Positions 57,185-64,000 of a DNA stretch of 64,000 nt are shown piece after piece. How positions within the stretch are numbered: the first letter of the stretch is position 1; each line of letters starts with the position of its first letter. Below the pieces are notes generated by a model that ran no database searches, was not told where the DNA came from, and worked only from the letters and a program-made list of their open reading frames with translations. The stretch is from Terriglobia bacterium. GTDB lineage: Bacteria; Acidobacteriota; Terriglobia; Terriglobales; Acidobacteriaceae. Location of the stretch: NCBI GenBank assembly GCA_020072845.1, contig JAIQGF010000002.1, positions 124,001 to 188,000 on the forward strand. Direction: 5' to 3'. Made by a program: the position numbers and the translations under genes.

Positions 57185-58054
57185 ATGTCTTCTTCCTTCA
57201 AAGTCGGCGACGTGACGATTGGCGACGGCGGGCTGTTCCTCATCGCCGGGCCGTGCGTCATTGAGTCGGAAGAGCACGCGCTCAAGATGGCGGAGTGCAT
57301 TGCCGGGGTGGCGCGTGCGCTCAAAATGCCGTACATCTTCAAAGCCAGCTACGACAAAGCGAACCGCACTTCGGTGAAGAGCTATCGTGGCCCGGGAATG
57401 AAGGAAGGGCTGGCAATCCTGCGCAAGGTGGCCGATACGGTGCACGTGCCGGTACTCACCGACGTGCACGACGCGCACGATGTGGCCGAAGTCGCGCAAT
57501 ATGTGGACGTGGTGCAGATTCCCGCCTTCCTCTGCCGCCAGACCGACTTGCTGATCGCGGCGGCGAAATCCGGGCGCGCGGTGAACATCAAGAAGGGGCA
57601 GTTCGTTTCGCCGTGGGACATGCGGCACGCGGTGGAGAAGGTACGCGAGTCGGGCAACCAGCGCGTGCTGCTCACCGAGCGCGGGTCATCGTTCGGCTAC
57701 AACAACTTGGTGGTCGACATGCGCTCGCTGCCCATCATGCGCCAGTTCGCGCCGGTGGTGTTCGACGCGACGCACTCCGTGCAACTGCCGTCATCGGGTG
57801 GCCCACCCTTGCGCGAAGCGCAGGGTGGGGATGGTGTGGTTCAGTCCGGCGGCCAGCCCGAATTTATCCCGATCCTGGCGCGCGCCGCGGTGGCTGCCGG
57901 GGTCGATGGAGTGTTCATCGAAGTGCACGACAATCCCGCAGCCGCGCTCTCCGATGGCGCCAACGCGCTCGACCTGAAATGGCTGCGCCCGGTGCTGCAG
58001 GAACTGCAAGCCGTGCACGCGGCGGTCACCGCAGCCCGCAGCAATGCGGTATAA
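57185..58054 (+). CDS. kdsA: 3-deoxy-8-phosphooctulonate synthase with an in-frame palindrome insertion
   Basis: A 289-residue TIM-barrel enzyme joining phosphoenolpyruvate and arabinose 5-phosphate to Kdo 8-phosphate for LPS. Blocks visible: IAGPCVIESE (Cys marks the metal-dependent class), FKASYDKANRTS, YRGPGMKEGL, DVHDAHDV, LTERGSSFGYNNLVVDM and FDATHSVQLP. After LP, where others have about six residues before SGG, this protein has 18 (SSGGPPLREAQGGDGVVQ), about 12 extra residues encoded by the palindrome at 57802-57829. The loop lies near the active site, so activity may be affected, though the frame is kept. The kdsD gene lies two genes on. Confidence 0.94.
   Translation: MSSSFKVGDVTIGDGGLFLIAGPCVIESEEHALKMAECIAGVARALKMPYIFKASYDKANRTSVKSYRGPGMKEGLAILRKVADTVHVPVLTDVHDAHDVAEVAQYVDVVQIPAFLCRQTDLLIAAAKSGRAVNIKKGQFVSPWDMRHAVEKVRESGNQRVLLTERGSSFGYNNLVVDMRSLPIMRQFAPVVFDATHSVQLPSSGGPPLREAQGGDGVVQSGGQPEFIPILARAAVAAGVDGVFIEVHDNPAAALSDGANALDLKWLRPVLQELQAVHAAVTAARSNAV
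57802..57829. repeat. Palindromic repeat inserted in kdsA
   Basis: CCCACCC and GGGTGGG arms, then TGCGC and GCGCA inner arms around GAA, form a near-perfect palindrome with one unpaired T. It is like intergenic REP-type elements but lies within a coding sequence and keeps the frame. Confidence 0.8.
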
Positions 58055-58078
58055 CTGGATTTTTCAGGAAGAGCCATC

Positions 58079-58948
58079 ATGCGCCAAATCATCCGCCTGC
58101 TTGCATTCATGTTCGCAATCACGCTGGTCTGCGCCGCACAGCAGACCACGCCGCCCGGACTGGCGGCCGCGCTGGAGCGCTGGAAAACGGGTTTCACCGT
58201 GGGTGACGACGCCGCGGTCCAGAGTCTCTATTCCAGCAACCCGCCGGCTTACGTGCTGTCTTCCGATGGCAAGCAACAACTGCCCATCAGCTCCGAGATC
58301 GAATTCTGGCGGCAGACGAGAGCTGCCGGAATGATCGGGCTGGCGACGAAGGTGGCGAGCACCGACGACAAGCAGGGACTGGTTGTGGTCACAATCGAAG
58401 TTTCGTTTCGCATCATGACGGCGGCGGGCACACGGGAGCGGTACGTGCTCGAACAGCAAGGCTGGCAGCAGCAGCCACAGGGATGGCGCATAGTCGCCAG
58501 CAGTCACACCCCGGTGCTGAAGATGCGACCGGTGGGCAAACTGAATCCGCACCTGTACGAAAAAGATGCCGACGCCAAGGCGGAAATCCGTGCGGCCCTG
58601 GCGAAGGCTGCGCGCATGCACAAGCGCGTGATCCTCGACTTCGGCGGCAACTGGTGTTACGACTGCCATGTGCTGGAGGCGGCGTTTCACCAGGCCGACG
58701 TCGCACCGCTGGTAGGCGGCAATTTCATCGTGGTGCACGTGGACATCGGACAGATGGACAAAAACCTGGATGTGGCGCAGAAATACAAAGTACCAATCGA
58801 TAAAGGCGTGCCTGCGCTGGCGGTGCTGGCGCCCGACGGCACCCTGCTCTACAGCCAGCAGCACGGGGAGTTCGAAAAAGCGCGCAGTATGGATCCCGAC
58901 GACCTGATCGCGTTCCTGAAGAAGTGGAAACCGGCACGGGCGCGGTGA
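58079..58948 (+). CDS. Exported thioredoxin-fold protein with N-terminal NTF2-like domain
   Basis: A 289-residue protein with a signal peptide (1-20, ending CAA; a lipobox is possible but weak), an NTF2/SnoaL-like domain (about 26-150: LAAALERWKTGFTVGDDAAV and on to GWRIVASSHTPV), and a C-terminal thioredoxin-like domain (about 165-285). The active site is WCYDC (192-196), and the cis-Pro region is KGVPALAVL. It probably works as an envelope disulfide reductase or isomerase. The two-domain fusion is unusual. It lies between kdsA and kdsD on the same strand, 24 and 25 bp from them. Confidence 0.85.
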   Translation: MRQIIRLLAFMFAITLVCAAQQTTPPGLAAALERWKTGFTVGDDAAVQSLYSSNPPAYVLSSDGKQQLPISSEIEFWRQTRAAGMIGLATKVASTDDKQGLVVVTIEVSFRIMTAAGTRERYVLEQQGWQQQPQGWRIVASSHTPVLKMRPVGKLNPHLYEKDADAKAEIRAALAKAARMHKRVILDFGGNWCYDCHVLEAAFHQADVAPLVGGNFIVVHVDIGQMDKNLDVAQKYKVPIDKGVPALAVLAPDGTLLYSQQHGEFEKARSMDPDDLIAFLKKWKPARAR

Positions 58949-58973
58949 TCTGCTAACATCTGGTCGTTTCCTC

Positions 58974-59939
58974 ATGCACAAGATCGGCGAAAACGTGGTC
59001 CGCATCGAGGCTGAGGCCTTGCGCGCGCTCGCCGACCGCCTTGCCGGACCGATGGCGGAGGCGTTTGCCAGCGCGGTGGACTGTCTGTACTCCTGCGGCG
59101 GGCGCGTGGTGGTCACCGGCATGGGCAAGAGCGGGCTGGTGGCGCGCAAGATCGCGGCGACGCTGTCCTCCACCGGCACGCCGGCGCTGTTCATGCACCC
59201 GGTGGAAGCCGTGCACGGCGACCTGGGGATGATCGTGCGCGGCGACGTGGTGCTGGCGCTCTCGCAGAGCGGCGACACGGAAGAGATCCTGAACCTGGTG
59301 CCTAACATCAAGCGGCTCGATGTGAAGCTGGTGGCGATGACCGGCGCACTGCGCTCCACGCTGGCGCAGGCGGCCGACATCACGCTCGATTGTTCGGTCG
59401 CGCAGGAGGCGTGCAGCCTCGGCCTGGCGCCCACCGCGTCCACCACGACGATGGTCGCGCTCGGCGACGCGCTGGCCGTGGCGCTGGCGGAGAAACGCGG
59501 CTTCAAGGAAGAAGATTTTGCCGACCTGCATCCCGGCGGCAAGCTGGGCAAGAAACTGGCGCGGGTTTCGCGGCTGATGCACACCGGCGATGCCATCCCG
59601 CGGGTGACGCCGCAGACGCCGATGTCGGAAGTGATCTACGAAATGTCGCGCAAGAAGCTGGGCGTGGCCCTGGTCACCGATGGTGACAAGCTGCTGGGAA
59701 TCATCAGCGACGGCGACCTGCGGCGTCTGCTGGAGCGGCGCGGCAAGGACGTGCTCGACCTGACCGCCGGCGAATGCATGACGCGCGACCCGAAGACGAT
59801 TTGCCCCGACGAATTCGCCGCCGCCGCGCTGAACGTCATGGAACAGAAAAAGATCACGTCGCTGGCGGTGGTGGGCGACGGCGGCCGGCTGGAAGGCATC
59901 ATTCACCTGCATGATTTGTGGGGCACGGAAATGGTCTAA
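58974..59939 (+). CDS. kdsD: Arabinose-5-phosphate isomerase (KdsD/KpsF)
   Basis: A 321-residue protein: SIS domain (about 1-190) with VVVTGMGKSGLVARKIAATL, FMHPVEAVHGDLGM and ALSQSGDTEEILNL, and two CBS domains (about 205-321). It turns ribulose 5-phosphate into arabinose 5-phosphate, the substrate of KdsA, so with kdsA two neighbouring steps of Kdo synthesis are encoded here. KdsC and KdsB are not in the window. ATG at 58974 starts close to GATCTGC; the ribosome site is weak. Confidence 0.96.
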   Translation: MHKIGENVVRIEAEALRALADRLAGPMAEAFASAVDCLYSCGGRVVVTGMGKSGLVARKIAATLSSTGTPALFMHPVEAVHGDLGMIVRGDVVLALSQSGDTEEILNLVPNIKRLDVKLVAMTGALRSTLAQAADITLDCSVAQEACSLGLAPTASTTTMVALGDALAVALAEKRGFKEEDFADLHPGGKLGKKLARVSRLMHTGDAIPRVTPQTPMSEVIYEMSRKKLGVALVTDGDKLLGIISDGDLRRLLERRGKDVLDLTAGECMTRDPKTICPDEFAAAALNVMEQKKITSLAVVGDGGRLEGIIHLHDLWGTEMV

Positions 59940-60048
59940 TTTGCAATTTGTAATTGGTAATTTGCAATTTGATTTGTATCCGCAGACACTTCGGATTCAT
60001 CCGACCAACTAGCAAGCCGGGCAATTACGAATTACCAATTGCAAATTC
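59939..60048. repeat. Inverted pair of TTTGCAATTTGTAATTGG arrays
   Basis: ATTTGCAATTTGTAATTGGT with AATTTGCAATTTG (59940-59972) faces GGCAATTACGAATTACCAAT with TGCAAATTC (60020-60048). They can pair over about 28 bases. The right arm ends 2 bp before the next start codon. Confidence 0.85.
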
Positions 60049-60050
60049 CT

Positions 60051-60263
60051 ATGTATCACTACGACATCAACACCGCCCTCGAGGAACTCAAGGAAGACGC
60101 GGTCCTTCCGAACCCCGTCCATGTGCGCGACATGATGCTGCGCGCCAAGCTCTCGCCCGACCGTTCGCTGGAGTTGAACCGGCTGTTCGTGGAATATCAG
60201 CGGCTGTTTGGGGAATTGCAGAAGGTGGGCAAGGAACTGTTGACGCACCTGGCAGGGGAATAG
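60051..60263 (+). CDS. Small conserved-looking helical protein
   Basis: A 70-residue protein with protein-like composition: MYHYDINTALEELKEDAVLP, then NPVHVRDMMLRAKLSPDRSL and ELNRLFVEYQRLFGELQKVG. It is helical and mildly acidic, without Cys or membrane segments. The frame has an earlier ATG at 60039, but that lies within the inverted array. The product is unknown; a regular codon use like its neighbours supports a real gene. It follows kdsD by 111 bp. Confidence 0.6.
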   Translation: MYHYDINTALEELKEDAVLPNPVHVRDMMLRAKLSPDRSLELNRLFVEYQRLFGELQKVGKELLTHLAGE

Positions 60264-60356
60264 GTCTGTCGGTCGATCGGTCTTTCGGTCACTCGGAAAC
60301 TGCCGTTAGACGCATGGACCGATAGACTGATAGACCGAAAGACCGAACGACCAGCT
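60264..60356. repeat. Inverted pair of GGTCTTTCGGTC/GACCGAAAGACC arrays
   Basis: CTGTCGGTCGATCGGTCTTT with CGGTCACTCGG (60267-60297) faces GACCGATAGACTGATAGACC with GAAAGACCGAACGACC (60318-60353). It lies between two genes reading towards each other and may end both transcripts. Confidence 0.85.
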
Positions 60357-60357
60357 C

Positions 60358-60693
60358 TCACCGCCGCTTCTTCCTCGCCGTCCTCGTCTTCGACCTTACG
60401 AAAAAGCTGAAGTGGTGCGCGCGCATGTCCACCTTCAAGCCGACAAATTTCACGCCCTCATTTTCCAGGCGGAAGCGCTGTTCCATGGCGGCTTCGCCGG
60501 TAAGCAGGATTTTGCCGCCGGCGCCGACCACACGCTGCCACGGCAATCCGCTGGAGCCGTGCAGCGCCCACGCGACCTGACGCGCCGCGCCGGGGAATCC
60601 TGCGGCATACGCGACGTCGCCATAGGTCGCGACCTTGCCGCGGGGAATGCGCCGCACCTGGCGCAGCATCTTTTGGAACATTCCATTCTTCAT
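60358..60693 (-). CDS. Alkyltransferase-like (ATL) DNA repair protein
   Basis: A 111-residue protein matching the C-terminal domain of O6-alkylguanine transferases: FQKMLRQVRRIPRGKVATYG, then DVAYAAGFPGAARQVAWALH with the Arg finger (Arg38). At the active-site place it has LPWQRVV instead of PCHRV (Trp52 instead of Cys), so it cannot take up alkyl groups. That is the mark of ATL proteins, which bind O6-alkylguanine and pass it to nucleotide excision repair. ATG at 60693 fits ATL length; the upstream frame overlaps the neighbouring gene. Confidence 0.88.
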   Translation of the reverse strand: MKNGMFQKMLRQVRRIPRGKVATYGDVAYAAGFPGAARQVAWALHGSSGLPWQRVVGAGGKILLTGEAAMEQRFRLENEGVKFVGLKVDMRAHHFSFFVRSKTRTARKKRR

Positions 60694-60716
60694 GGTGATC
60701 AGCGGGTGATCGCGAT

Positions 60717-61451
60717 TCACCCAAACACATCGGTTGATCTGGCGCGCCGGAACGCATTCGCCAAGGACTCCGCCGGCTGCAGAAAATCGCGCAGTTGCTG
60801 CACCGGAATCAATCGGCCCGGGCGATACACCACCAGCCACGGGCCCGACCCGCTGACGGAGAAATGAACCTTGGTATCCAACTGCTCGAACGCCTGCGTC
60901 ACCTCCGGGGTGAACAGCGCGCGCACCGCCGCCTCGTCCTTTCCGTGAAGGAAAAAACGCTCTGAGAAGTCCGGCGCGCCGTCAATGCGGATATCCGAGT
61001 ATCCGACCTTATCCGCCAAACGCCAAAGCACGTTTTCCCAGCAGACCATGAAGGTGGGCAGCGGCGTCTTCATGTTGAAGGCGACGACGGTGGTTATGGT
61101 CCGGCTTTTCCCCGCGCCAACGGTTCTATCGGCGATGACCGCGTCGCCACCGCCGGCGCTGCCCTGGAGCACATTGCTGTAGTGCGGCGCATATTCCAGT
61201 TGTGCGGCGTTGAAGTGAATTTCCGCCAGGTGCGCGGCCAGCTCATCGTCGAGCTTCTCCGAAAAGAGAAAACCGTTTTCCATCCCGAATTGTTGCAGAC
61301 CCTCGCGCCGTTTTTTCGTCTCCCGTGATTTGACGTACAGCATGAGCACGACCAGGCAGAGGAAGCCCAGCCACATCGTCCAGAACAGCCAGGGCGGAGA
61401 GTTGAAACGGATTTTCTGCGGCGCCAGTGCGCATGCGAGCAAGAAAATCAT
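60717..61451 (-). CDS. Membrane-anchored protein of unknown function, paralogue 1
   Basis: A 244-residue protein with one or two N-terminal membrane segments (about 1-12 and 20-42), a charged stretch (KSRETKKRREG) and a soluble domain. The domain's end (about 150-235: FSERFFLHGKDEAAVRALFT and TKVHFSVSGSGPWLVVYRPG) parallels the next gene upstream ([39 protein letters not shown]). The family resembles DUF3137-like cytosolic domains with a transmembrane anchor, but I am not sure. It overlaps its paralogue by 4 bp. Confidence 0.6.
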   Translation of the reverse strand: MIFLLACALAPQKIRFNSPPWLFWTMWLGFLCLVVLMLYVKSRETKKRREGLQQFGMENGFLFSEKLDDELAAHLAEIHFNAAQLEYAPHYSNVLQGSAGGGDAVIADRTVGAGKSRTITTVVAFNMKTPLPTFMVCWENVLWRLADKVGYSDIRIDGAPDFSERFFLHGKDEAAVRALFTPEVTQAFEQLDTKVHFSVSGSGPWLVVYRPGRLIPVQQLRDFLQPAESLANAFRRARSTDVFG

Positions 61452-62131
61452 CGCGTTACTTTATGCTGACCGTTTGACAGTTCATTACCTAGCTCACCGG
61501 CAGTAGTGATTAATCGTGGAATGGCGCTAGGATCGAGCATGCTGCTTTCTGCAAATACCAGTAACCAGTCGCCTCCGTGTTCTACGGACAGCATGTGTTC
61601 CGGATCGTGCGACGCGATGATGTGTGGAATCGGAGGTCTGAATACGTATTCGATACCACGCACATCGCGTCCTCGCAACCAATAGCGCCCGTCGAACTGA
61701 TCGTCACCTGTTCGAATCCGATCCGACCCAATTTTCCATCCGACTTTGTCGAGGGATGTCGCGGGCGCCAGTTGAAAATCTGGCAGACCCGTATCTCGCA
61801 CGGAAATCGCAACCACGGTTTGCCAAACGTAACGCGCAGCCAACAGAGGTATGCCAAATGTATATCTGTAGTCGAAAACGATGATTTCCGCAGGGCCTTC
61901 CTTGACGAATACTCTGGAGAAAATGCCGCTGTGGCCTTTGCGAAGCAGTGGCAGCTTCTTTTTGGCTGCTTTCGAAAAAGCCTTACGAGGCCCGGGGCGA
62001 AAACCCATCCCGACCAGCACTCGCCGTACTTTCTTGTTACGTTTGCGGCTACTGTAAGTACGAATTCCGATGACCAGTACGATACCAATCGCAAGTACTG
62101 GCACCCAAATCCACGGAGAAGACCAGTCCAT
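61448..62131 (-). CDS. Membrane-anchored protein of unknown function, paralogue 2
   Basis: A 227-residue protein from ATG at 62131 ([16 protein letters not shown]), with an N-terminal membrane segment, a basic stretch ([13 protein letters not shown]) and a soluble domain sharing layout and motifs with the gene downstream (see 60717-61451). Overall GC is lower than in the neighbouring genes. A frame start at 62173 would add 14 residues. The two overlapping genes probably form one unit, perhaps as a hetero-oligomer (inference). Confidence 0.6.
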   Translation of the reverse strand: MDWSSPWIWVPVLAIGIVLVIGIRTYSSRKRNKKVRRVLVGMGFRPGPRKAFSKAAKKKLPLLRKGHSGIFSRVFVKEGPAEIIVFDYRYTFGIPLLAARYVWQTVVAISVRDTGLPDFQLAPATSLDKVGWKIGSDRIRTGDDQFDGRYWLRGRDVRGIEYVFRPPIPHIIASHDPEHMLSVEHGGDWLLVFAESSMLDPSAIPRLITTAGELGNELSNGQHKVTR

Positions 62132-62220
62132 GGTCACGAATGTTACGCCACTTTCGAAAATTGGCCCATGCACATCAATCGTTTAGAATCAGAGATTCAC
62201 TGATCGCGGAGAGCACGTTC

Positions 62221-64000
62221 ATGTATCGCTGGTCGCAATTATTCATCCCGACGCTGCGCGAAGCCCCGGCCGACGCCGAGGTCGCCAGCCACAAGTACCT
62301 GCTGCGCGCGGGCTACGTGCGCCAACTCGCCGCCGGAATTTACTCGCACCTCTTTCTCGGGCAGCGCGCCATGCTCAAGATCACTCAGATTGTGCGCGAG
62401 GAGATGGACAAGATCGGGCAGGAATTCAATCTGCCGGCGCTGCATCCGGCGGAAATCTGGCAGGAGAGCGGGCGCTGGCAGGTGATGGGCGACAACATGT
62501 TTCGCCTGAAGGACCGCAAGGGCGCCGATCTCTGCCTGGGCATGACGGAAGAAGAGGTCATGACCACGATCGCGCGCCGCGAGCTGCGCAGCTACAAGCA
62601 GCTTCCGCAGATCTGGTACCAGATCCAGTCCAAGTTCCGCGACGAGCCCCGCCCCAAGTCGGGCCTGCTGCGCGTCCGGCAATTCACTATGAAGGATTCG
62701 TACTCCTTCGATCTGGATGCGGCGGGACTCGACGTGTCCTATCAGAAGCACTACGACGCCTACTGCCGCATCTTCGACCGCTGCGGATTGCAGTACGTGG
62801 TGGTGGAAGCGCACTCGGGCGCGATGGGCGGTTCGCAGTCGCACGAGTTCATGGTGTACACCGACGCCGGCGAAGACCTGGTGGTGAGCTGTCCGAGCTG
62901 CAAGTACGCGGCGAACCTGGAGAAAGCGACCTCGCGGCTGGATGCGGTGGAAGATTATCCCGACGTGGGCGACGGCAAGCCCGCGCTGGTGCACACGCCG
63001 GGGATGAAAACGATCGAGGAGGTCGCCAGGTTTCTCGGCGTGTCGCCCAAGAACAAGATGAAGACGCTGGCGCTGATGGCGACCGACGCTGAAGGCGGCA
63101 AGCCACGCGAGGTCCCGGTGGTTGCCTTCCTGCGGGGCGACCACTCGCTCAATGAAGCGAAATTATCCGGCGCCCTCGGCACCACCGACTTTCGTCCCAT
63201 GCGCCCGGAGGAAATCGAGGCGGTGTTCGGCTCGCCCGCCGGATTTCTCGGCCCTATCGGATCGGAGAATTGGGCGTACAAGGGAATCAAGGCCAAGGTG
63301 CTGGTAGAGCGCGCGCTGCTGGGCCGCAAGAACCTGATCGCCGGCGCCAACAAGCAGGACTACCACCTGCGCAACGTCACGCCGCAGCGGGATTTTCCTG
63401 TTTCCGACGAGATGTGGGCCGACCTGCGCGCGGTGGAAGCCGGTGAAGGCTGTCCCAACTGCGGCACGCCGCTCAAGGTCGCCAAGGCGGTGGAGATCGG
63501 ACACATCTTCAAGCTCGGCTACAAGTACGCGGAATCGATGGGCGCGCGCGTGCTCGACAAGGACGGCAAGGAAGTCACTCCCATCATGGGCAGCTACGGG
63601 ATCGGCATCGAGCGCATCCTGACCGCGGCCATCGAGGAAAACCACGATAACGACGGCTTTTTCCTGCCGCCGCAGATTGCGCCGTTCGAAGTGGTGGTCA
63701 CGCCCACCAATGTGTCGGACGCCAAGCTGCTTACCACCGCGGGGGAGATCGCGCAGCAGCTCCAGGCCGCCGGCTTCGACGTCTTGCTCGACGATCGCGA
63801 CGAGCGTCCGGGCGTGAAGTTCAAGGATGCGGATCTGGTCGGCATACCGTTCCGCATCACCATCGGAAAGAAGCTGGCGGAGGGCAAAGTTGAGGTGTTT
63901 CAGCGCTCGACACGCAAGTCTCTGGATGCTAGTATCCCGGAAATTACTGACATCCTTGAAAAGATGCTCCGGAATAGCCGGGTCCACCCTGACCGGAGGG
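62221..64000 (+). CDS. proS: Proline-tRNA ligase, C-terminus cut by window end
   Basis: 593 residues are visible and no stop occurs before the end. It is the bacterial long type: [20 protein letters not shown] at the start, motif 1/2 ([33 protein letters not shown]), an inserted YbaK-like editing domain (about 230-390, with [20 protein letters not shown] in part), then [14 protein letters not shown] and motif 3 with [14 protein letters not shown]. The anticodon-binding domain follows at about 490-585 ([20 protein letters not shown], then GIPFRITIG). ATG at 62221 has GGAGAG 9 bp upstream. Charging tRNA-Pro with editing of Ala is the expected role. Confidence 0.97.
   Translation, partial: MYRWSQLFIPTLREAPADAEVASHKYLLRAGYVRQLAAGIYSHLFLGQRAMLKITQIVREEMDKIGQEFNLPALHPAEIWQESGRWQVMGDNMFRLKDRKGADLCLGMTEEEVMTTIARRELRSYKQLPQIWYQIQSKFRDEPRPKSGLLRVRQFTMKDSYSFDLDAAGLDVSYQKHYDAYCRIFDRCGLQYVVVEAHSGAMGGSQSHEFMVYTDAGEDLVVSCPSCKYAANLEKATSRLDAVEDYPDVGDGKPALVHTPGMKTIEEVARFLGVSPKNKMKTLALMATDAEGGKPREVPVVAFLRGDHSLNEAKLSGALGTTDFRPMRPEEIEAVFGSPAGFLGPIGSENWAYKGIKAKVLVERALLGRKNLIAGANKQDYHLRNVTPQRDFPVSDEMWADLRAVEAGEGCPNCGTPLKVAKAVEIGHIFKLGYKYAESMGARVLDKDGKEVTPIMGSYGIGIERILTAAIEENHDNDGFFLPPQIAPFEVVVTPTNVSDAKLLTTAGEIAQQLQAAGFDVLLDDRDERPGVKFKDADLVGIPFRITIGKKLAEGKVEVFQRSTRKSLDASIPEITDILEKMLRNSRVHPDRR

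Overview
The window is about 64 kb of GC-rich bacterial chromosome. Gene content points to an acidobacterium of the Koribacter/Terriglobia kind: a secreted VWFA-related protein of the acidobacterial type (27896-29107), a DUF5989 protein next to a carbamoyltransferase, the order uppS-cdsA-dxr-rseP-ispG, and many small intergenic repeats. This placement is inferred from gene content; no marker phylogeny or rRNA is present.

Host part, left (1-39.5 kb). A carbamoyltransferase fragment with its DUF5989 partner is followed by a lone nuoB and a Rieske ferredoxin. Next come an XRE regulator with its own promoter/operator, an NfeD-like membrane protein, a flotillin, a small membrane protein and PspA, which together look like a membrane-stress module. 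RmuC, a CAP-domain protein and a cluster for isoprenoid and lipid-carrier synthesis (ispG, rseP, dxr, cdsA, uppS) follow. A base-composition-deviant SIR2-TPR gene, possibly antiphage, sits inside this cluster. Then come an XRE regulator with a zinc ribbon, an HD-domain protein, a CDF transporter interrupted near its end by an amber codon, a HEAT/PilZ-like protein, a large exported TPR-like protein, a Ser/Thr kinase, the VWFA protein, RluD-type synthase, Lgt, ZapA and a ZapB-like protein, a Tat-exported aminotransferase, and the operon infC-rpmI-rplT-pheS-pheT.

Mobile element (39565-54053, 14,489 bp). A Mu-like transposable element is inserted just upstream of the infC promoter. Its ends can be set to the base: a 5-bp target duplication (GTCGT), TG...CA termini and 19-bp inverted terminal sites (three copies left, two right). 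Rightward genes are a CII-like regulator, a stand-alone transposase-type DNA-binding protein, MuA-like transposase, MuB-like ATPase, GemA-like protein and a glucosaminidase-like protein. Leftward are an XRE/S24-like repressor and a late cluster with a tape measure and a tail tube protein. No capsid, portal or terminase gene was recognised, so this looks like a compact tail-bearing satellite or a reduced prophage with a split, back-to-back layout.

Host part, right (54.1-64 kb). Here are an exported hypothetical protein, pyrG, the Kdo genes kdsA and kdsD, a thioredoxin-fold protein, an alkyltransferase-like protein, a tandem pair of related membrane proteins, and proS running off the window end. 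kdsA carries an in-frame palindrome insertion.

Across the host sequence, but not seen inside the element, intergenic gaps hold degenerate short-period arrays, often as inverted pairs, each gap using its own repeat word. A separate three-part palindromic repeat occurs at three host sites. All function calls come from reading the sequence; no database search was run.
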